Below are positions 52,226 to 60,034 of a stretch of 64,000 nt of DNA, in pieces (position 1 is the first letter of the stretch; every line of letters begins with the position of its first letter). The position numbers and the translations under genes are program-made. The stretch comes from Pectobacterium aquaticum (GTDB taxonomy: Bacteria; Pseudomonadota; Gammaproteobacteria; Enterobacterales; Enterobacteriaceae). The notes below the pieces were generated by a model that did not search any database, was not told where the DNA came from, and was given only the letters and a program-made list of their open reading frames with translations. The stretch spans positions 2,046,001-2,110,000 of the forward strand of contig NZ_CP086253.1 in the NCBI RefSeq assembly GCF_003382565.3, in the 5' to 3' direction.

Positions 52226-52817
52226 ACTTCATATCCAGCAGGTGCCCCATTTTGGCGGCTTTGGTCGCCAGATAGTTCTCATTCTTCGGGTTGCGCCCGA
52301 CGATTAATGGCACGCGCTCAACGATATTAATGCCTGCTTCGTTGAGTATTTTCACTTTCTGCGGGTTATTGGTCAGCAGGCGAACTTCATCAACATCCAG
52401 CAGCTTGAACATGTCAGCGCACAGCGTGAAATCACGCTCGTCGGCGGCGAACCCAAGCTGATGGTTAGCTTCTACCGTATCGGCACCCAGGTCCTGCAAC
52501 GCATAAGCGCGGATTTTATTGAGCAACCCGATATTACGGCCTTCCTGACGATGGTATAACAGCACGCCGCGACCTTCTTCGGCGATGTGGCCCAAGGCGG
52601 CCTCAAGCTGGAAACCACAGTCACAGCGCAGGCTAAACAAGGCATCTCCTGTCAGGCACTCGGAATGCACGCGAGCAAGTACGGGAACTGAACCGGAAAT
52701 ATCACCATAGACCAATGCAAGGTGATCGTGACCCGTGGCGATCTCTTCAAAACCTACCATCAGAAAATCGCCCCACGGGGTGGGTAACTTGGCTTCCGCC
52801 ACCCGTTTTAGCTGCAT
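52224..52817 (-). CDS. ribA: GTP cyclohydrolase II
   Basis: 197 residues from the ATG at 52817 (MQLKRVAEAKLPTPWG), the E. coli start. Zinc cysteines lie in CLTGDALFSLRCDCGF, and the catalytic region is ARVHSECL and LLYHRQEGRNIGLLNKI. It opens GTP as the first committed step of riboflavin synthesis; ribE elsewhere in this window catalyses the last. Just upstream, GCTGTGTCC is repeated (about 52849-52870), which may be a small duplication in the leader. Confidence 0.96.
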   Translation of the reverse strand: MQLKRVAEAKLPTPWGDFLMVGFEEIATGHDHLALVYGDISGSVPVLARVHSECLTGDALFSLRCDCGFQLEAALGHIAEEGRGVLLYHRQEGRNIGLLNKIRAYALQDLGADTVEANHQLGFAADERDFTLCADMFKLLDVDEVRLLTNNPQKVKILNEAGINIVERVPLIVGRNPKNENYLATKAAKMGHLLDMK

Positions 52818-53092
52818 ACTTTTCTCCAAAAAATCTTTATCCAAAAAGCTGTGTCCAAAAACGCTGTGTCCCAAAACAAAAGTGCTGAGGCGAATCCTAC
52901 TGCTGCCTATCGCGCTTGACCAGCAAAAAAGCCTGCTTAAGAACATCACAAAAATTGAATTACAACGTGGCCTTACCGCCGTCTGGTTTCAGGTTCGTTG
53001 ACAGAACTGAGCGCTATTTTACGCCATACTGACAGTCAGTGTCGGATTTTTTGATAGAATTGTGAAAGTTTTGTTGCAAAGCATCATACTGA

Positions 53093-53132
53093 ATTATGGG
53101 AAGAAACTATCTGCATTATGGGAAGAGACTAT
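53093..53132 (+). repeat. 18-bp direct repeat at the pgpB start
   Basis: ATTATGGGAAGAAACTAT (53093-53110) and ATTATGGGAAGAGACTAT (53115-53132) differ at one base and are 22 bases apart start to start. The second copy holds the ribosome site GGAAGAG and runs into the pgpB start codon, so the translation start region has been duplicated. Confidence 0.9.
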
Positions 53133-53907
53133 GTACGAAATTGCCAAACGAACTACCATTGGTGCCGCGCTATTACTGATTATGCCCATGATTATCTGGA
53201 TGAGCGGTTGGCAGTGGCAACCGGAGTATGACGGGCTCTGGTTACGCGTACACTTCTGGATTACAGAAACGGTGACATCGCCGTGGGGCATTCTGACCAG
53301 CATCGTGCTAAGTCTCTGGTTTCTCTGGTGCCTGCGTTTTCGTCTTAAGCCCGCGCTCGGTCTGCTGGCCATTATGGCGATTACAGTGCTGATTGGGCAG
53401 GGAATAAAATCGGTGATTAAAGAGTGGGTGCAGGAATCACGGCCCTATGTCGTCTGGCTGGAGAAAAATCATCAGGTGGACGACAGCTATTTCTATTCGC
53501 TGCCGCGTAAGGAGCGTTCGGAACTGGTGAAAACACAGTTGCGGGACCAAACGCAGATTCCACAATGGCTGCGCAGCCACTGGCAGTTTGAAACGGGCTT
53601 TGCTTTCCCCTCCGGGCACACCCTATTTGCTGCAACCTGGGCGCTGCTGGGCGTCGGGCTGCTGTGGGCACGTCGACATTATAAAACAGTGGTGATCCTG
53701 ATGCTGTGGGCCAGCGGCGTGATGGGCAGCCGTTTGGTACTCGGCATGCATTGGCCGCAGGATTTGGTGGTGGCGACGTTAATTAGCTGGCTGCTGGTAG
53801 TGGTCGCCTGTTGGTTGGCGCAGCGCTGGTGCGGCCCGCTCTCGCTACAATATGAAGAAATCAAAGAACAGGCGGAGGAGGATGCCGCCGAAAATAAATC
53901 CTCGTAG
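53131..53907 (+). CDS. pgpB: PgpB, phosphatidylglycerophosphatase / undecaprenyl-diphosphate phosphatase
   Basis: 258 residues from the ATG at 53131 (MYEIAKRTTIGAALLLI); an in-frame start at 53062 is unlikely. PAP2 motifs: KEWVQESRPYV, FAFPSGHTLFAA and SRLVLGMHWPQDLVVA. Several membrane helices. It removes phosphate from PGP, undecaprenyl-PP, PA and LPP at the outer face of the inner membrane. The C-terminal tail is acidic (KEQAEEDAAENKSS). Divergent from ribA, as in E. coli. Confidence 0.94.
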   Translation: MYEIAKRTTIGAALLLIMPMIIWMSGWQWQPEYDGLWLRVHFWITETVTSPWGILTSIVLSLWFLWCLRFRLKPALGLLAIMAITVLIGQGIKSVIKEWVQESRPYVVWLEKNHQVDDSYFYSLPRKERSELVKTQLRDQTQIPQWLRSHWQFETGFAFPSGHTLFAATWALLGVGLLWARRHYKTVVILMLWASGVMGSRLVLGMHWPQDLVVATLISWLLVVVACWLAQRWCGPLSLQYEEIKEQAEEDAAENKSS

Positions 53908-54001
53908 CCCTTGAGTCGTCGTTCCTGTTGCAGGTTGTACGCCTAGATAATCCCCTGTAGTGCGTACCGATGGCGTGACTTTTATGACAACGTATACCTA
54001 G

Positions 54002-54142
54002 CCTGAATTTGGTGCCGGCTTGCGGCATTTTGCGAACTATATTGACCGCTACGCGGTGGACGGCTACGGCCCGGTATTGAGCACGATCGATCAGATCAAA
54101 GCGGCGAAAGAGTTTGGTGGAACAACTGAGCTGATTGGCTAA
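54002..54142 (+). pseudogene. Orphan C-terminal gene fragment, unidentified
   Basis: A 46-codon stretch open from after a TAG at 53999 to TAA at 54140 reads like a real protein end (GAGLRHFANYIDRYAVDGYG then PVLSTIDQIKAAKEFGG). It has no start codon with ribosome site and no domain I can name. Its coding-like composition and its contact with another fragment suggest the remains of a deleted locus. Confidence 0.4.
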
Positions 54143-54149
54143 GGTCTGC

Positions 54150-54302
54150 GTCAGGGCGGAGGCTGGCTTGGGCATAGTGTGCGGCAGTAGAGCCAATCGC
54201 CTGCTTGATTTGCGCCAGCGTGGCGTTATCGGCGACATCCACCACAATAGCTTGATCGATGCCGTAGCGCTTCTGAATTGCCGCTTCCAGCCCCATGAAC
54301 AT
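54150..54302 (-). pseudogene. SorC/DeoR-type sugar regulator fragment
   Basis: On the minus strand the frame starting at 54302 reads GLEAAIQKRYGIDQAIVVDV, then TLAQIKQAIGSTAAHYAQASLRP. This resembles the start of the effector-binding domain of SorC-family regulators, where a ligand-domain start of the form LE..L..RYGL..AIVV is usual. The DNA-binding part and the rest of the domain are absent, and the frame then runs into antisense sequence. I infer a remnant of a lost sugar or polyol operon. Confidence 0.45.
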
Positions 54303-54476
54303 GTTCGGGGGTTGAATTACGCTGATTTATTCAGTACAGAATAAATCACAAGTGCAGACGGCAGTGGAGTGCGGTTCTTGATTTCCCTGTCTGCGACGGA
54401 CATGGTAATTTAATGGGGTTTGTCGCCAAAATTTGGCATAATTCATCCGGTTACTGGATATCACAGGAAGGACAAT

Positions 54477-54782
54477 GTGAAATATTTGCTGATTTTTTTA
54501 CTCGTGCTGGCGATATTCATCATTTCTGTCACACTGGGTGCGCACAACGATCAGGTTGTGACATTTAACTACCTGCTGGCACAGGGGGAATATCGTATAT
54601 CCACACTGCTTGCCACGCTGTTTGCCCTGGGTTTTGCCCTTGGCTGGGTTATCTGCGGTCTGTTTTATCTGCGTCAGCGCATTGCGCTTGGCCGTGCACA
54701 ACGTAAAATTAAGCGTCTGGAACAACAGCTTTCTACCTCCACCGAGGAGAACGTGGCGCCAGTGCAGACGGTCACCCACTAA
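54477..54782 (+). CDS. lapA: LapA (YciS), LPS assembly co-factor
   Basis: 101 residues from the GTG at 54477, with GGAAGGA upstream; the open frame from 54420 adds residues not found in the family. Two membrane helices (about residues 2-22 and 42-65), the conserved LGAHNDQVVTFNYLLAQGEYRISTLL loop and a C-terminal basic coiled segment (RAQRKIKRLEQQL). LapA works with LapB at the inner membrane on LPS assembly and LpxC control. The lapB start is 12 bases downstream. Confidence 0.94.
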   Translation: MKYLLIFLLVLAIFIISVTLGAHNDQVVTFNYLLAQGEYRISTLLATLFALGFALGWVICGLFYLRQRIALGRAQRKIKRLEQQLSTSTEENVAPVQTVTH

Positions 54783-54794
54783 GGAATTCTCTCT

Positions 54795-55964
54795 ATGTTA
54801 GAACTGCTGTTTCTGTTGCTGCCTGTGGCCGCCGCGTACGGTTGGTACATGGGTCGCAGAAGTGCGCAGCAGGACAAAGAGCAGGAGTCCAACCGCCTGT
54901 CACGTGACTATGTCACTGGGGTTAACTTTCTGTTGTCCAATCAGCAGGATAAGGCGGTTGAGCTATTCCTCGACATGCTCAAGGATGACAGCAACACCTT
55001 TGAAGCCCACCTCACGCTCGGTAACCTGTTTCGTTCGCGTGGCGAAGTTGACCGTGCGATTCGTATCCATCAGTCGCTGACTGAAAGCGCATCGTTAACC
55101 TTTGAACAGCGCCTGTTGGCGGTGCAACAACTGGGCCGTGACTACATGGCCGCTGGGCTGTATGACCGTGCTGAAGAAAGTTTCAACCAACTGGTGGATG
55201 AAGAAGATTTTCGACGCAGTGCCTTGCAGCAGCTCTTGCAGATCTATCAGGCGACCAGCGATTGGCCGACGGCAATCGATGTGGCGGAAAAGCTGGTCAA
55301 GATGGGAAAAGACCAGCTTCGTGTGGACATCGCGCATTTTTACTGTGAATTGGCGCTGTTGGCGATGGGCAGCGACGATCTAGATAAAGCGCTAGCGCTC
55401 CTGAAAAAAGGGGCGGCGGCGGACAGTCAATGTGCCCGTGCGTCTATCATGATGGGGCGCATCTACATGGCGCAGCAGGATTATTCACGCGCCGTGGAAG
55501 CCTTGCGACAGGTTCTCGACCAGGATAAAGAGCTGGTCAGTGAAACGCTGCCGATGCTGCAAGAGTGCTATCAGCATTTAGATAAGCCTTTGGATTGGGC
55601 AAATTTCCTCAGACGCTGCGTAGAAGAAAATACCGGTGCAACGGCTGAATTGATGCTGGCCGATATCCTCGAAAGAGAAGAGGGCGCTGAGGTTGCACAG
55701 ACTTATATTAACCGTCAGCTTCAACGTCACCCCACAATGCGCGTGTTCCATCGCCTGATGGATTTTCACCTGCATGAAGCGGAAGACGGACGAACAAAAG
55801 AAAATCTTCAGGGATTGCGCGACATGGTGGGCGAACAGATTCGCACCAAACCCCGCTATAGCTGCCGCAAATGTGGCTTCACGTCACAATCACTCTATTG
55901 GCAATGTCCTTCCTGCCGCACCTGGGCCAGCGTAAAGCCAATCCGTGGATTAGACGGGCAATAA
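54795..55964 (+). CDS. lapB: LapB (YciM), regulator of LPS synthesis
   Basis: 389 residues. N-terminal membrane anchor (about 1-18, LFLLLPVAAAYGWYMG), nine or so TPR-like helical repeats through the middle, and a C-terminal rubredoxin-type zinc site CRKCGFTSQSLYWQCPSC. In E. coli it promotes FtsH degradation of LpxC and organises LPS export, and is counteracted by PbgA/YejM. The motifs are intact. In operon with lapA. Confidence 0.96.
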   Translation: MLELLFLLLPVAAAYGWYMGRRSAQQDKEQESNRLSRDYVTGVNFLLSNQQDKAVELFLDMLKDDSNTFEAHLTLGNLFRSRGEVDRAIRIHQSLTESASLTFEQRLLAVQQLGRDYMAAGLYDRAEESFNQLVDEEDFRRSALQQLLQIYQATSDWPTAIDVAEKLVKMGKDQLRVDIAHFYCELALLAMGSDDLDKALALLKKGAAADSQCARASIMMGRIYMAQQDYSRAVEALRQVLDQDKELVSETLPMLQECYQHLDKPLDWANFLRRCVEENTGATAELMLADILEREEGAEVAQTYINRQLQRHPTMRVFHRLMDFHLHEAEDGRTKENLQGLRDMVGEQIRTKPRYSCRKCGFTSQSLYWQCPSCRTWASVKPIRGLDGQ

Positions 55965-56146
55965 CCTCTTACGATATCGAGTGGGTTTTTTTTAATGCGA
56001 TTTAGTTACAACATACTAATGACTACATGTGATTTCGGTTCCAGCTAGCTTCTTTAATCGCATTGGTCTTCAGGCGGCTGGGATTTCAGGGGCGGGGCAT
56101 GTAGAATGCGGCGGGAATTTTGGCTTCGCAAGAGACTGGGTGACGA

Positions 56147-56890
56147 ATGAAAAACGAGAATCTACAGCAAAAGAATCAAACGGTATCCTCCCCGATTGTG
56201 GTCGCGCTGGACTATGCCAGTCAGCAGGCCGCGCTGTCGTTTGTTGACCGTATCGATCCGCAGGATTGCCGTTTGAAGGTAGGCAAAGAGATGTTTACCT
56301 TATTCGGCCCACAGTTCGTGCAGACGCTACAACAGCGCGGTTTTGACGTGTTTCTCGATCTGAAATTCCACGATATTCCGAACACCGTCGCTCACGCCGT
56401 TGCGGCCGCGGCCGATCTTGGCGTCTGGATGGTCAATGTCCACGCCAGCGGCGGTTCGCGCATGATGACGGCAGCGAAAGAAGCGCTGGTGCCGTTTGGT
56501 AACAATGCGCCGCTACTGATTGCCGTGACCGTGTTAACCAGCATGGATGAAGACGATCTGCGCGGGCTTGGCATTACCGTCAGTCCGGCGGAGCAGGCTG
56601 AACGACTGGCGGTGTTAACGCACAACAGCGGGCTAGATGGCGTGGTGTGTTCCGCACATGAAGCGCATCGGTTGAAGCAGGTGTGCGGACAGGCATTTAA
56701 GCTGGTCACACCGGGAATTCGTCCCGCTGGCAGCGACGTTGGCGATCAGCGCCGCATCATGACGCCGGTTCAGGCGCAGCAGGCTGGCGTCGATTATATG
56801 GTGATTGGGCGTCCGATCACCCAATCAGCGGACCCCGCACAAACACTGCGTGAGATCCGCGCCTCATTGTTAAACGGTGCGGCATCATGA
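56147..56890 (+). CDS. pyrF: Orotidine 5'-phosphate decarboxylase
   Basis: 247 residues. TIM-barrel OMPDC with catalytic FLDLKFHDIPNTVAHA (the K-DxxxK type array) and the phosphate gripper TPGIRPAGSDVGDQRR, VIGRPITQS. It makes UMP from OMP, the last step of de novo pyrimidine synthesis. Close to E. coli PyrF except for the first 15 residues. It overlaps yciH by 4 bases (ATGA). Confidence 0.97.
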   Translation: MKNENLQQKNQTVSSPIVVALDYASQQAALSFVDRIDPQDCRLKVGKEMFTLFGPQFVQTLQQRGFDVFLDLKFHDIPNTVAHAVAAAADLGVWMVNVHASGGSRMMTAAKEALVPFGNNAPLLIAVTVLTSMDEDDLRGLGITVSPAEQAERLAVLTHNSGLDGVVCSAHEAHRLKQVCGQAFKLVTPGIRPAGSDVGDQRRIMTPVQAQQAGVDYMVIGRPITQSADPAQTLREIRASLLNGAAS

Positions 56891-57222
56891 ACATGCGTCG
56901 CGACGAGAATAGCCAACTGGTTTACTCCACGGAAACCGGGCGAATTAAGCCGGAAGAAGAGAAGGTGGTTAGGCCGAAAGGCGATGGGATTGTGCGCATC
57001 CAGCGTCAGACCAGTGGACGTAAAGGAAAGGGCGTATGCCTGATTAGCGGCCTCGATCTTGACGATGCTGCGCTGGATAAGCTGGCGGCTGAATTGAAGA
57101 AAAAATGCGGATGTGGCGGTTCAGTGAAAGATGGTGTGATCGAAATTCAGGGAGATAAACGCGATCTGCTAAAACAGCTGCTGGAAGCGAAAGGAATGAA
57201 AGTTAAGCTGGCTGGCGGCTAA
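56887..57222 (+). CDS. yciH: YciH, SUI1/eIF1-like translation factor
   Basis: 111 residues. SUI1 domain with VRIQRQTSGRKGKGVCLISG, LAAELKKKCGCGGSVKDGVIEIQGDKR and the C-terminal GMKVKLAGG. Homologue of eukaryotic eIF1; in E. coli it can discriminate against non-canonical starts on the small subunit. ATG at 56887 overlaps the pyrF stop; a second ATG six bases on is possible. Followed by an ERIC remnant and the osmB terminator. Confidence 0.95.
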   Translation: MNMRRDENSQLVYSTETGRIKPEEEKVVRPKGDGIVRIQRQTSGRKGKGVCLISGLDLDDAALDKLAAELKKKCGCGGSVKDGVIEIQGDKRDLLKQLLEAKGMKVKLAGG

Positions 57223-57223
57223 A

Positions 57224-57253
57224 GCACATGCGGCTTGAAGTATGACGAGTATA
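57224..57253. repeat. ERIC terminal remnant
   Basis: About 30 bases beginning GCACATGCGGCTTGAAG and ending GACGAGTATA match one end of the ERIC element as it appears at 34562 (there on the opposite strand). The rest of the element is missing. Confidence 0.65.
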
Positions 57254-57257
57254 AAAA

Positions 57258-57287
57258 GCAGCAGGTTTACTCCCGTGAACCTGCTGC
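57258..57287. terminator. Terminator between yciH and osmB
   Basis: A 10-bp stem GCAGCAGGTT/AACCTGCTGC (57258-57267 and 57278-57287). On the minus strand it is followed by TTTTTATAC, so it is a good terminator for osmB and probably stops yciH transcripts as well. Confidence 0.82.
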
Positions 57288-57298
57288 CCACAAATTCG

Positions 57299-57514
57299 TT
57301 ATTTATCGACCTGACGGCCAATCAGCCCGCCGATAGCCGCACCGCCCAGCGTTCCTAATGTTCCACCATTTGTTAAGATCGCCCCACCGACTGCACCGGC
57401 ACCGGCACCAATCGCGGTATTACGGTCACGTTTGGACATGTTTGAACAGCCTGCAAGCGTTACAGCAAGTGTAATTGCCAGTGTGGCTGTTGCAAAACGT
57501 TTGTTTAATTTCAT
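57299..57514 (-). CDS. osmB: OsmB, osmotically induced lipoprotein
   Basis: 71 residues. Lipoprotein signal with LAGC (cysteine at about residue 23) and a glycine-zipper domain (SKRDRNTAIGAGAGAVGGAI, then LGTLGGAAIGGLIGRQV). Homologous to E. coli OsmB, which is induced by salt and stationary phase. In the same position after yciH as in E. coli. Promoters would lie in the 334-base upstream gap. Confidence 0.94.
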   Translation of the reverse strand: MKLNKRFATATLAITLAVTLAGCSNMSKRDRNTAIGAGAGAVGGAILTNGGTLGTLGGAAIGGLIGRQVDK

Positions 57515-57848
57515 TTTCTTCCCCTTTCTGCTCTTTGTCTCACGTTTCTTGTGAGGAAAATATCGAACGGCGTGCTTTTTACGGTATTAAATAAAGAAAT
57601 CGGCCTTCTGCTGCTTGATGACAAGTATAATCATCGGGAAAAACGGCAACAGGTAAAAACTCTTAATTCCCCTGCGTTATGTTAACGATGGCAATAATTG
57701 ATAGGAATGGTTGTTTTTAGCTCAATCCTGCGGGGTGTCTCTTTCTTTTTTCCATAGCAGAACACCGCTAGGTCTTTAGCGATTTAGCCCATAGCGACGA
57801 TCTCGTCAGGCCGCGAGAATGGTGTTATCGCGTCGAGGGGAGGCTGTT
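57515..57848. other. Noncoding osmB-araD divergent gap
   Basis: 334 bases with promoters for both genes expected. No gene, repeat or clear operator seen; a GAGG site precedes the araD-like start. Confidence 0.5.
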
Positions 57849-58544
57849 ATGTTAGAAACGCTAAAAAAACAGGTATTGAAAGCCAATCTGGCCTTGCCGC
57901 AGCACAATCTGGTGACGTTTACCTGGGGAAATGTCAGTGCGGTGGATCGACAGCGCGGCCTGATGGTGATCAAACCTTCCGGCGTGGAGTATTCGGCCAT
58001 GACGCTGGAGGACATGGTTGTCGTTGAACTGGAAAGCGGCAACGTGGTGGAGGGGACGAAGAAACCGTCGTCAGATACCGATACCCACCGCGTGCTGTAT
58101 CTGGAATTTGCCGAGATCGGCGGCATTGTGCATACCCATTCCCGCCATGCCACGATCTGGGCGCAAGCGGGCAAAGATATCCCCGCTTGGGGAACGACGC
58201 ACGCGGACTATTTTTATGGTCCTATACCCTGTACACGCCTGATGACGGATGAAGAAATCAACGGGCGCTATGAGTGGGAAACCGGGCAAGTGATCGTCGA
58301 AACGTTCCAGCAGCGTGGCATTTCTCCGGTAGATGTCCCTGCCGTATTAGTTAACTCGCACGGCCCCTTTGCATGGGGGAAAGATGCAGATAACGCGGTG
58401 CACAATGCTGTTGTTCTGGAAGAACTTGCCTACATGGGAATTTTCTCGCGCCAGCTAACGCCTCAATTGGGCGAGATGCAGCAAACCTTACTGGATAAAC
58501 ACTATTTGCGTAAGCACGGTAAGAACGCCTATTACGGACAATAA
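57849..58544 (+). CDS. araD: L-ribulose-5-phosphate 4-epimerase, AraD/UlaF/SgbE type
   Basis: 231 residues from the ATG at 57849 (GAGG upstream), the AraD length. Class II aldolase fold with zinc ligands in VHTHSRHATIWAQ and the later NSHGPFAWGKD, and GNVSAVDRQRGLMVIKPSGVEY near the start. It interconverts L-ribulose-5-P and D-xylulose-5-P. The gene is alone here, without araBA, ula or sgb genes, so AraD versus UlaF/SgbE cannot be decided; symbol is provisional. Decayed sugar-gene remnants lie 3.5 kb upstream. Confidence 0.8.
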   Translation: MLETLKKQVLKANLALPQHNLVTFTWGNVSAVDRQRGLMVIKPSGVEYSAMTLEDMVVVELESGNVVEGTKKPSSDTDTHRVLYLEFAEIGGIVHTHSRHATIWAQAGKDIPAWGTTHADYFYGPIPCTRLMTDEEINGRYEWETGQVIVETFQQRGISPVDVPAVLVNSHGPFAWGKDADNAVHNAVVLEELAYMGIFSRQLTPQLGEMQQTLLDKHYLRKHGKNAYYGQ

Positions 58545-58580
58545 ACCGCAGCGGTTACTTTCACTTTCCATTTAAGTTAC

Positions 58581-58608
58581 ATAGCGCCGCATTTGCGGCG
58601 CTATTGTT
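58581..58608 (+). terminator. Terminator after the araD-like gene
   Basis: A perfect 10-bp stem ATAGCGCCGC/GCGGCGCTAT (58581-58590 and 58595-58604) with loop ATTT, then TGTT. Confidence 0.82.
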
Positions 58609-58653
58609 ATTATAGCGGCCAGGGCGACGCCATAAAAATCTATGGTCACCCCC

Positions 58654-58914
58654 GTTTTTGCAACACCGATTTTGATTTATGATGGGCTTGCTTAAATCTA
58701 TACGGCGTCTGATGGGTAACTCTGCGTTGCCCGCGCCACGATGAAGTCCGCACCTGCTGAACCTTAAAAATCCGGCGGCTTCAAAGAGCCATTTTTTATG
58801 TCAGGTTCATCCGCAGGTCGCTGTGCCGTTCATGTCATCAATAATCAGTCTTCGCAAAACCAGATGGTAACCCGGTAATACCTCAGAGCTAACAGCCGCT
58901 AACTGTTAGCTCTT
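58654..58914 (-). ncRNA. Candidate bridge/seek guide-RNA region of the insertion sequence
   Basis: 261 noncoding bases between the transposase stop and the element end. Recent work shows that IS110/IS1111 elements encode a structured guide RNA in the noncoding end, downstream of the gene in the IS1111 group. A perfect 11-bp hairpin AGAGCTAACAG/CTGTTAGCTCT (58885-58895 and 58903-58913) starts it. ACCATCT, spanning the element end at 59979-59985, recurs on the minus strand at 58868-58862. The RNA itself and its limits are inferred. Confidence 0.5.
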
Positions 58915-59919
58915 TTAGTGACTAAAGGCGGTGCGGTGCACCGTCACTGCCCAGGCTATTCGGGCCAGTTTATTGGCTAGTCCGCATGCCACTACGTTCG
59001 AGTGATGCCGCGTCTGCTGCACCTTCACCCACTCAGCCAGTCGCCCCGGATTATGCTCGAGCCGCTGCATAAAAACCCGTGCGCACTGGACTAACAGCCG
59101 TCGCATATTTTTATCCCCCCGCTTACTTATCCCCATCAGCGTCGTTTTTCCGCCCGTGCTGTACTGTCGTGGGACCAATCCCGTCGAAGCGGCAAAGTCC
59201 CGACTGCTGGCGTAGTTTTTCCCATCGCCCAGCTTCGTTGCCAGAAGACTCGCCGTTATCATTCCGACGCCGGGAATGGTCAGCAAACGCTGCGCGGTAT
59301 CATCATCCGCCATGTGCGTTTTTAGCTCCTGTTCGAGCCCTTCAATCTGTTCGCTGAGATAAGAATAATGCTGATGAAGCCGGAGAAGCAGGCGGGTTAA
59401 ATAAGGGGGAAGTTGATGTTCTTCAAGCACCGCGGTCAGACGCCGGATAACGGCAATGCCGCGCGGCATACTTATCCCGAACTCCAGCAGGAAAGCGTGC
59501 ATCTGGTTAGTGGCTTTGACGCGCTCCCTGACGAGGGCATCACGAACGCGATGCAATGCAGACATCGCCTGCTGGTCTTCCGTTCGTGGCGTAACGAAGC
59601 GCATAGAGGGCCGCGATGCCGCTTCACAGATAGCTTCTGCATCAATAAAATCATTCTTGTTACTTTTAACAAAAGGCCGAACAAACTGCGGTGAAATGAG
59701 TTTAACCTGATGGCCGAGTTGGCTGATGTGTCGGGCCATAAAGTGCGCACCGGCGCAGGATTCCATCACAACGGTGGCGGCAGAACAGGTGGAAAGAAAG
59801 GCGGTTAACTGGGTGCGAGAAAACTTCTTACGTAGCAATGCATGGCCGCTTTTATCCTGAGCGTGGACATGGAACGAATGCTTGCCGAGGTCGATACCGA
59901 TGAGCGTAACGTTTTGCAT
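58915..59919 (-). CDS. IS110-family transposase (IS1111 group)
   Basis: 334 residues from the ATG at 59919, preceded by AAGGGGA; a longer frame to 60090 crosses the element end. N-terminal RuvC-like DEDD domain (IGIDLGKHSFHVHAQ, VVMESCAGAHF, KNDFIDAEAI), coiled middle, and C-terminal Transposase_20 domain with the helix-hairpin-helix LLTIPGVGMITASLLA and the catalytic serine region ASTGLVPRQYSTGGK. It carries out recombination with a guide RNA. All motifs look intact. Confidence 0.93.
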   Translation of the reverse strand: MQNVTLIGIDLGKHSFHVHAQDKSGHALLRKKFSRTQLTAFLSTCSAATVVMESCAGAHFMARHISQLGHQVKLISPQFVRPFVKSNKNDFIDAEAICEAASRPSMRFVTPRTEDQQAMSALHRVRDALVRERVKATNQMHAFLLEFGISMPRGIAVIRRLTAVLEEHQLPPYLTRLLLRLHQHYSYLSEQIEGLEQELKTHMADDDTAQRLLTIPGVGMITASLLATKLGDGKNYASSRDFAASTGLVPRQYSTGGKTTLMGISKRGDKNMRRLLVQCARVFMQRLEHNPGRLAEWVKVQQTRHHSNVVACGLANKLARIAWAVTVHRTAFSH

Positions 59920-59989
59920 GATGATCCCCTTCAGAAAGAAAAACACCCTGTCAGCGTACCGCTCACAGGGTGGGGGTGACCATCTCATT

Positions 59990-60012
59990 AATCCCTCCGC
60001 GAGGGAGGGATT
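59990..60012. terminator. Probable cstA terminator next to the IS insertion
   Basis: A 9-bp stem AATCCCTCC/GGAGGGATT (59990-59998 and 60004-60012) with loop GCGAG, 23 bases beyond the cstA stop. The insertion sequence ends 4 bases away, so any T-run may have been separated from the stem. Confidence 0.6.
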
Positions 60013-60034
60013 GGAGAAGATGTGTCGATGATGC

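Larger units (their letters stand above)
58640..59985 (-). mobile_element. IS110/IS1111-type insertion sequence
   Basis: About 1.35 kb. One transposase gene of the IS110 family is flanked by a perfect 12-bp inverted repeat, ATGGTCACCCCC (58642-58653) and GGGGGTGACCAT (59972-59983). Inverted repeats near the ends and a long noncoding stretch downstream of the transposase are features of the IS1111 group. The dinucleotide CT flanks both ends (58640-58641 and 59984-59985) and may be the crossover core. A second hairpin, CACCCTGT/ACAGGGTG (59944-59951 and 59965-59972), touches the right repeat. It appears intact. Confidence 0.85.
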
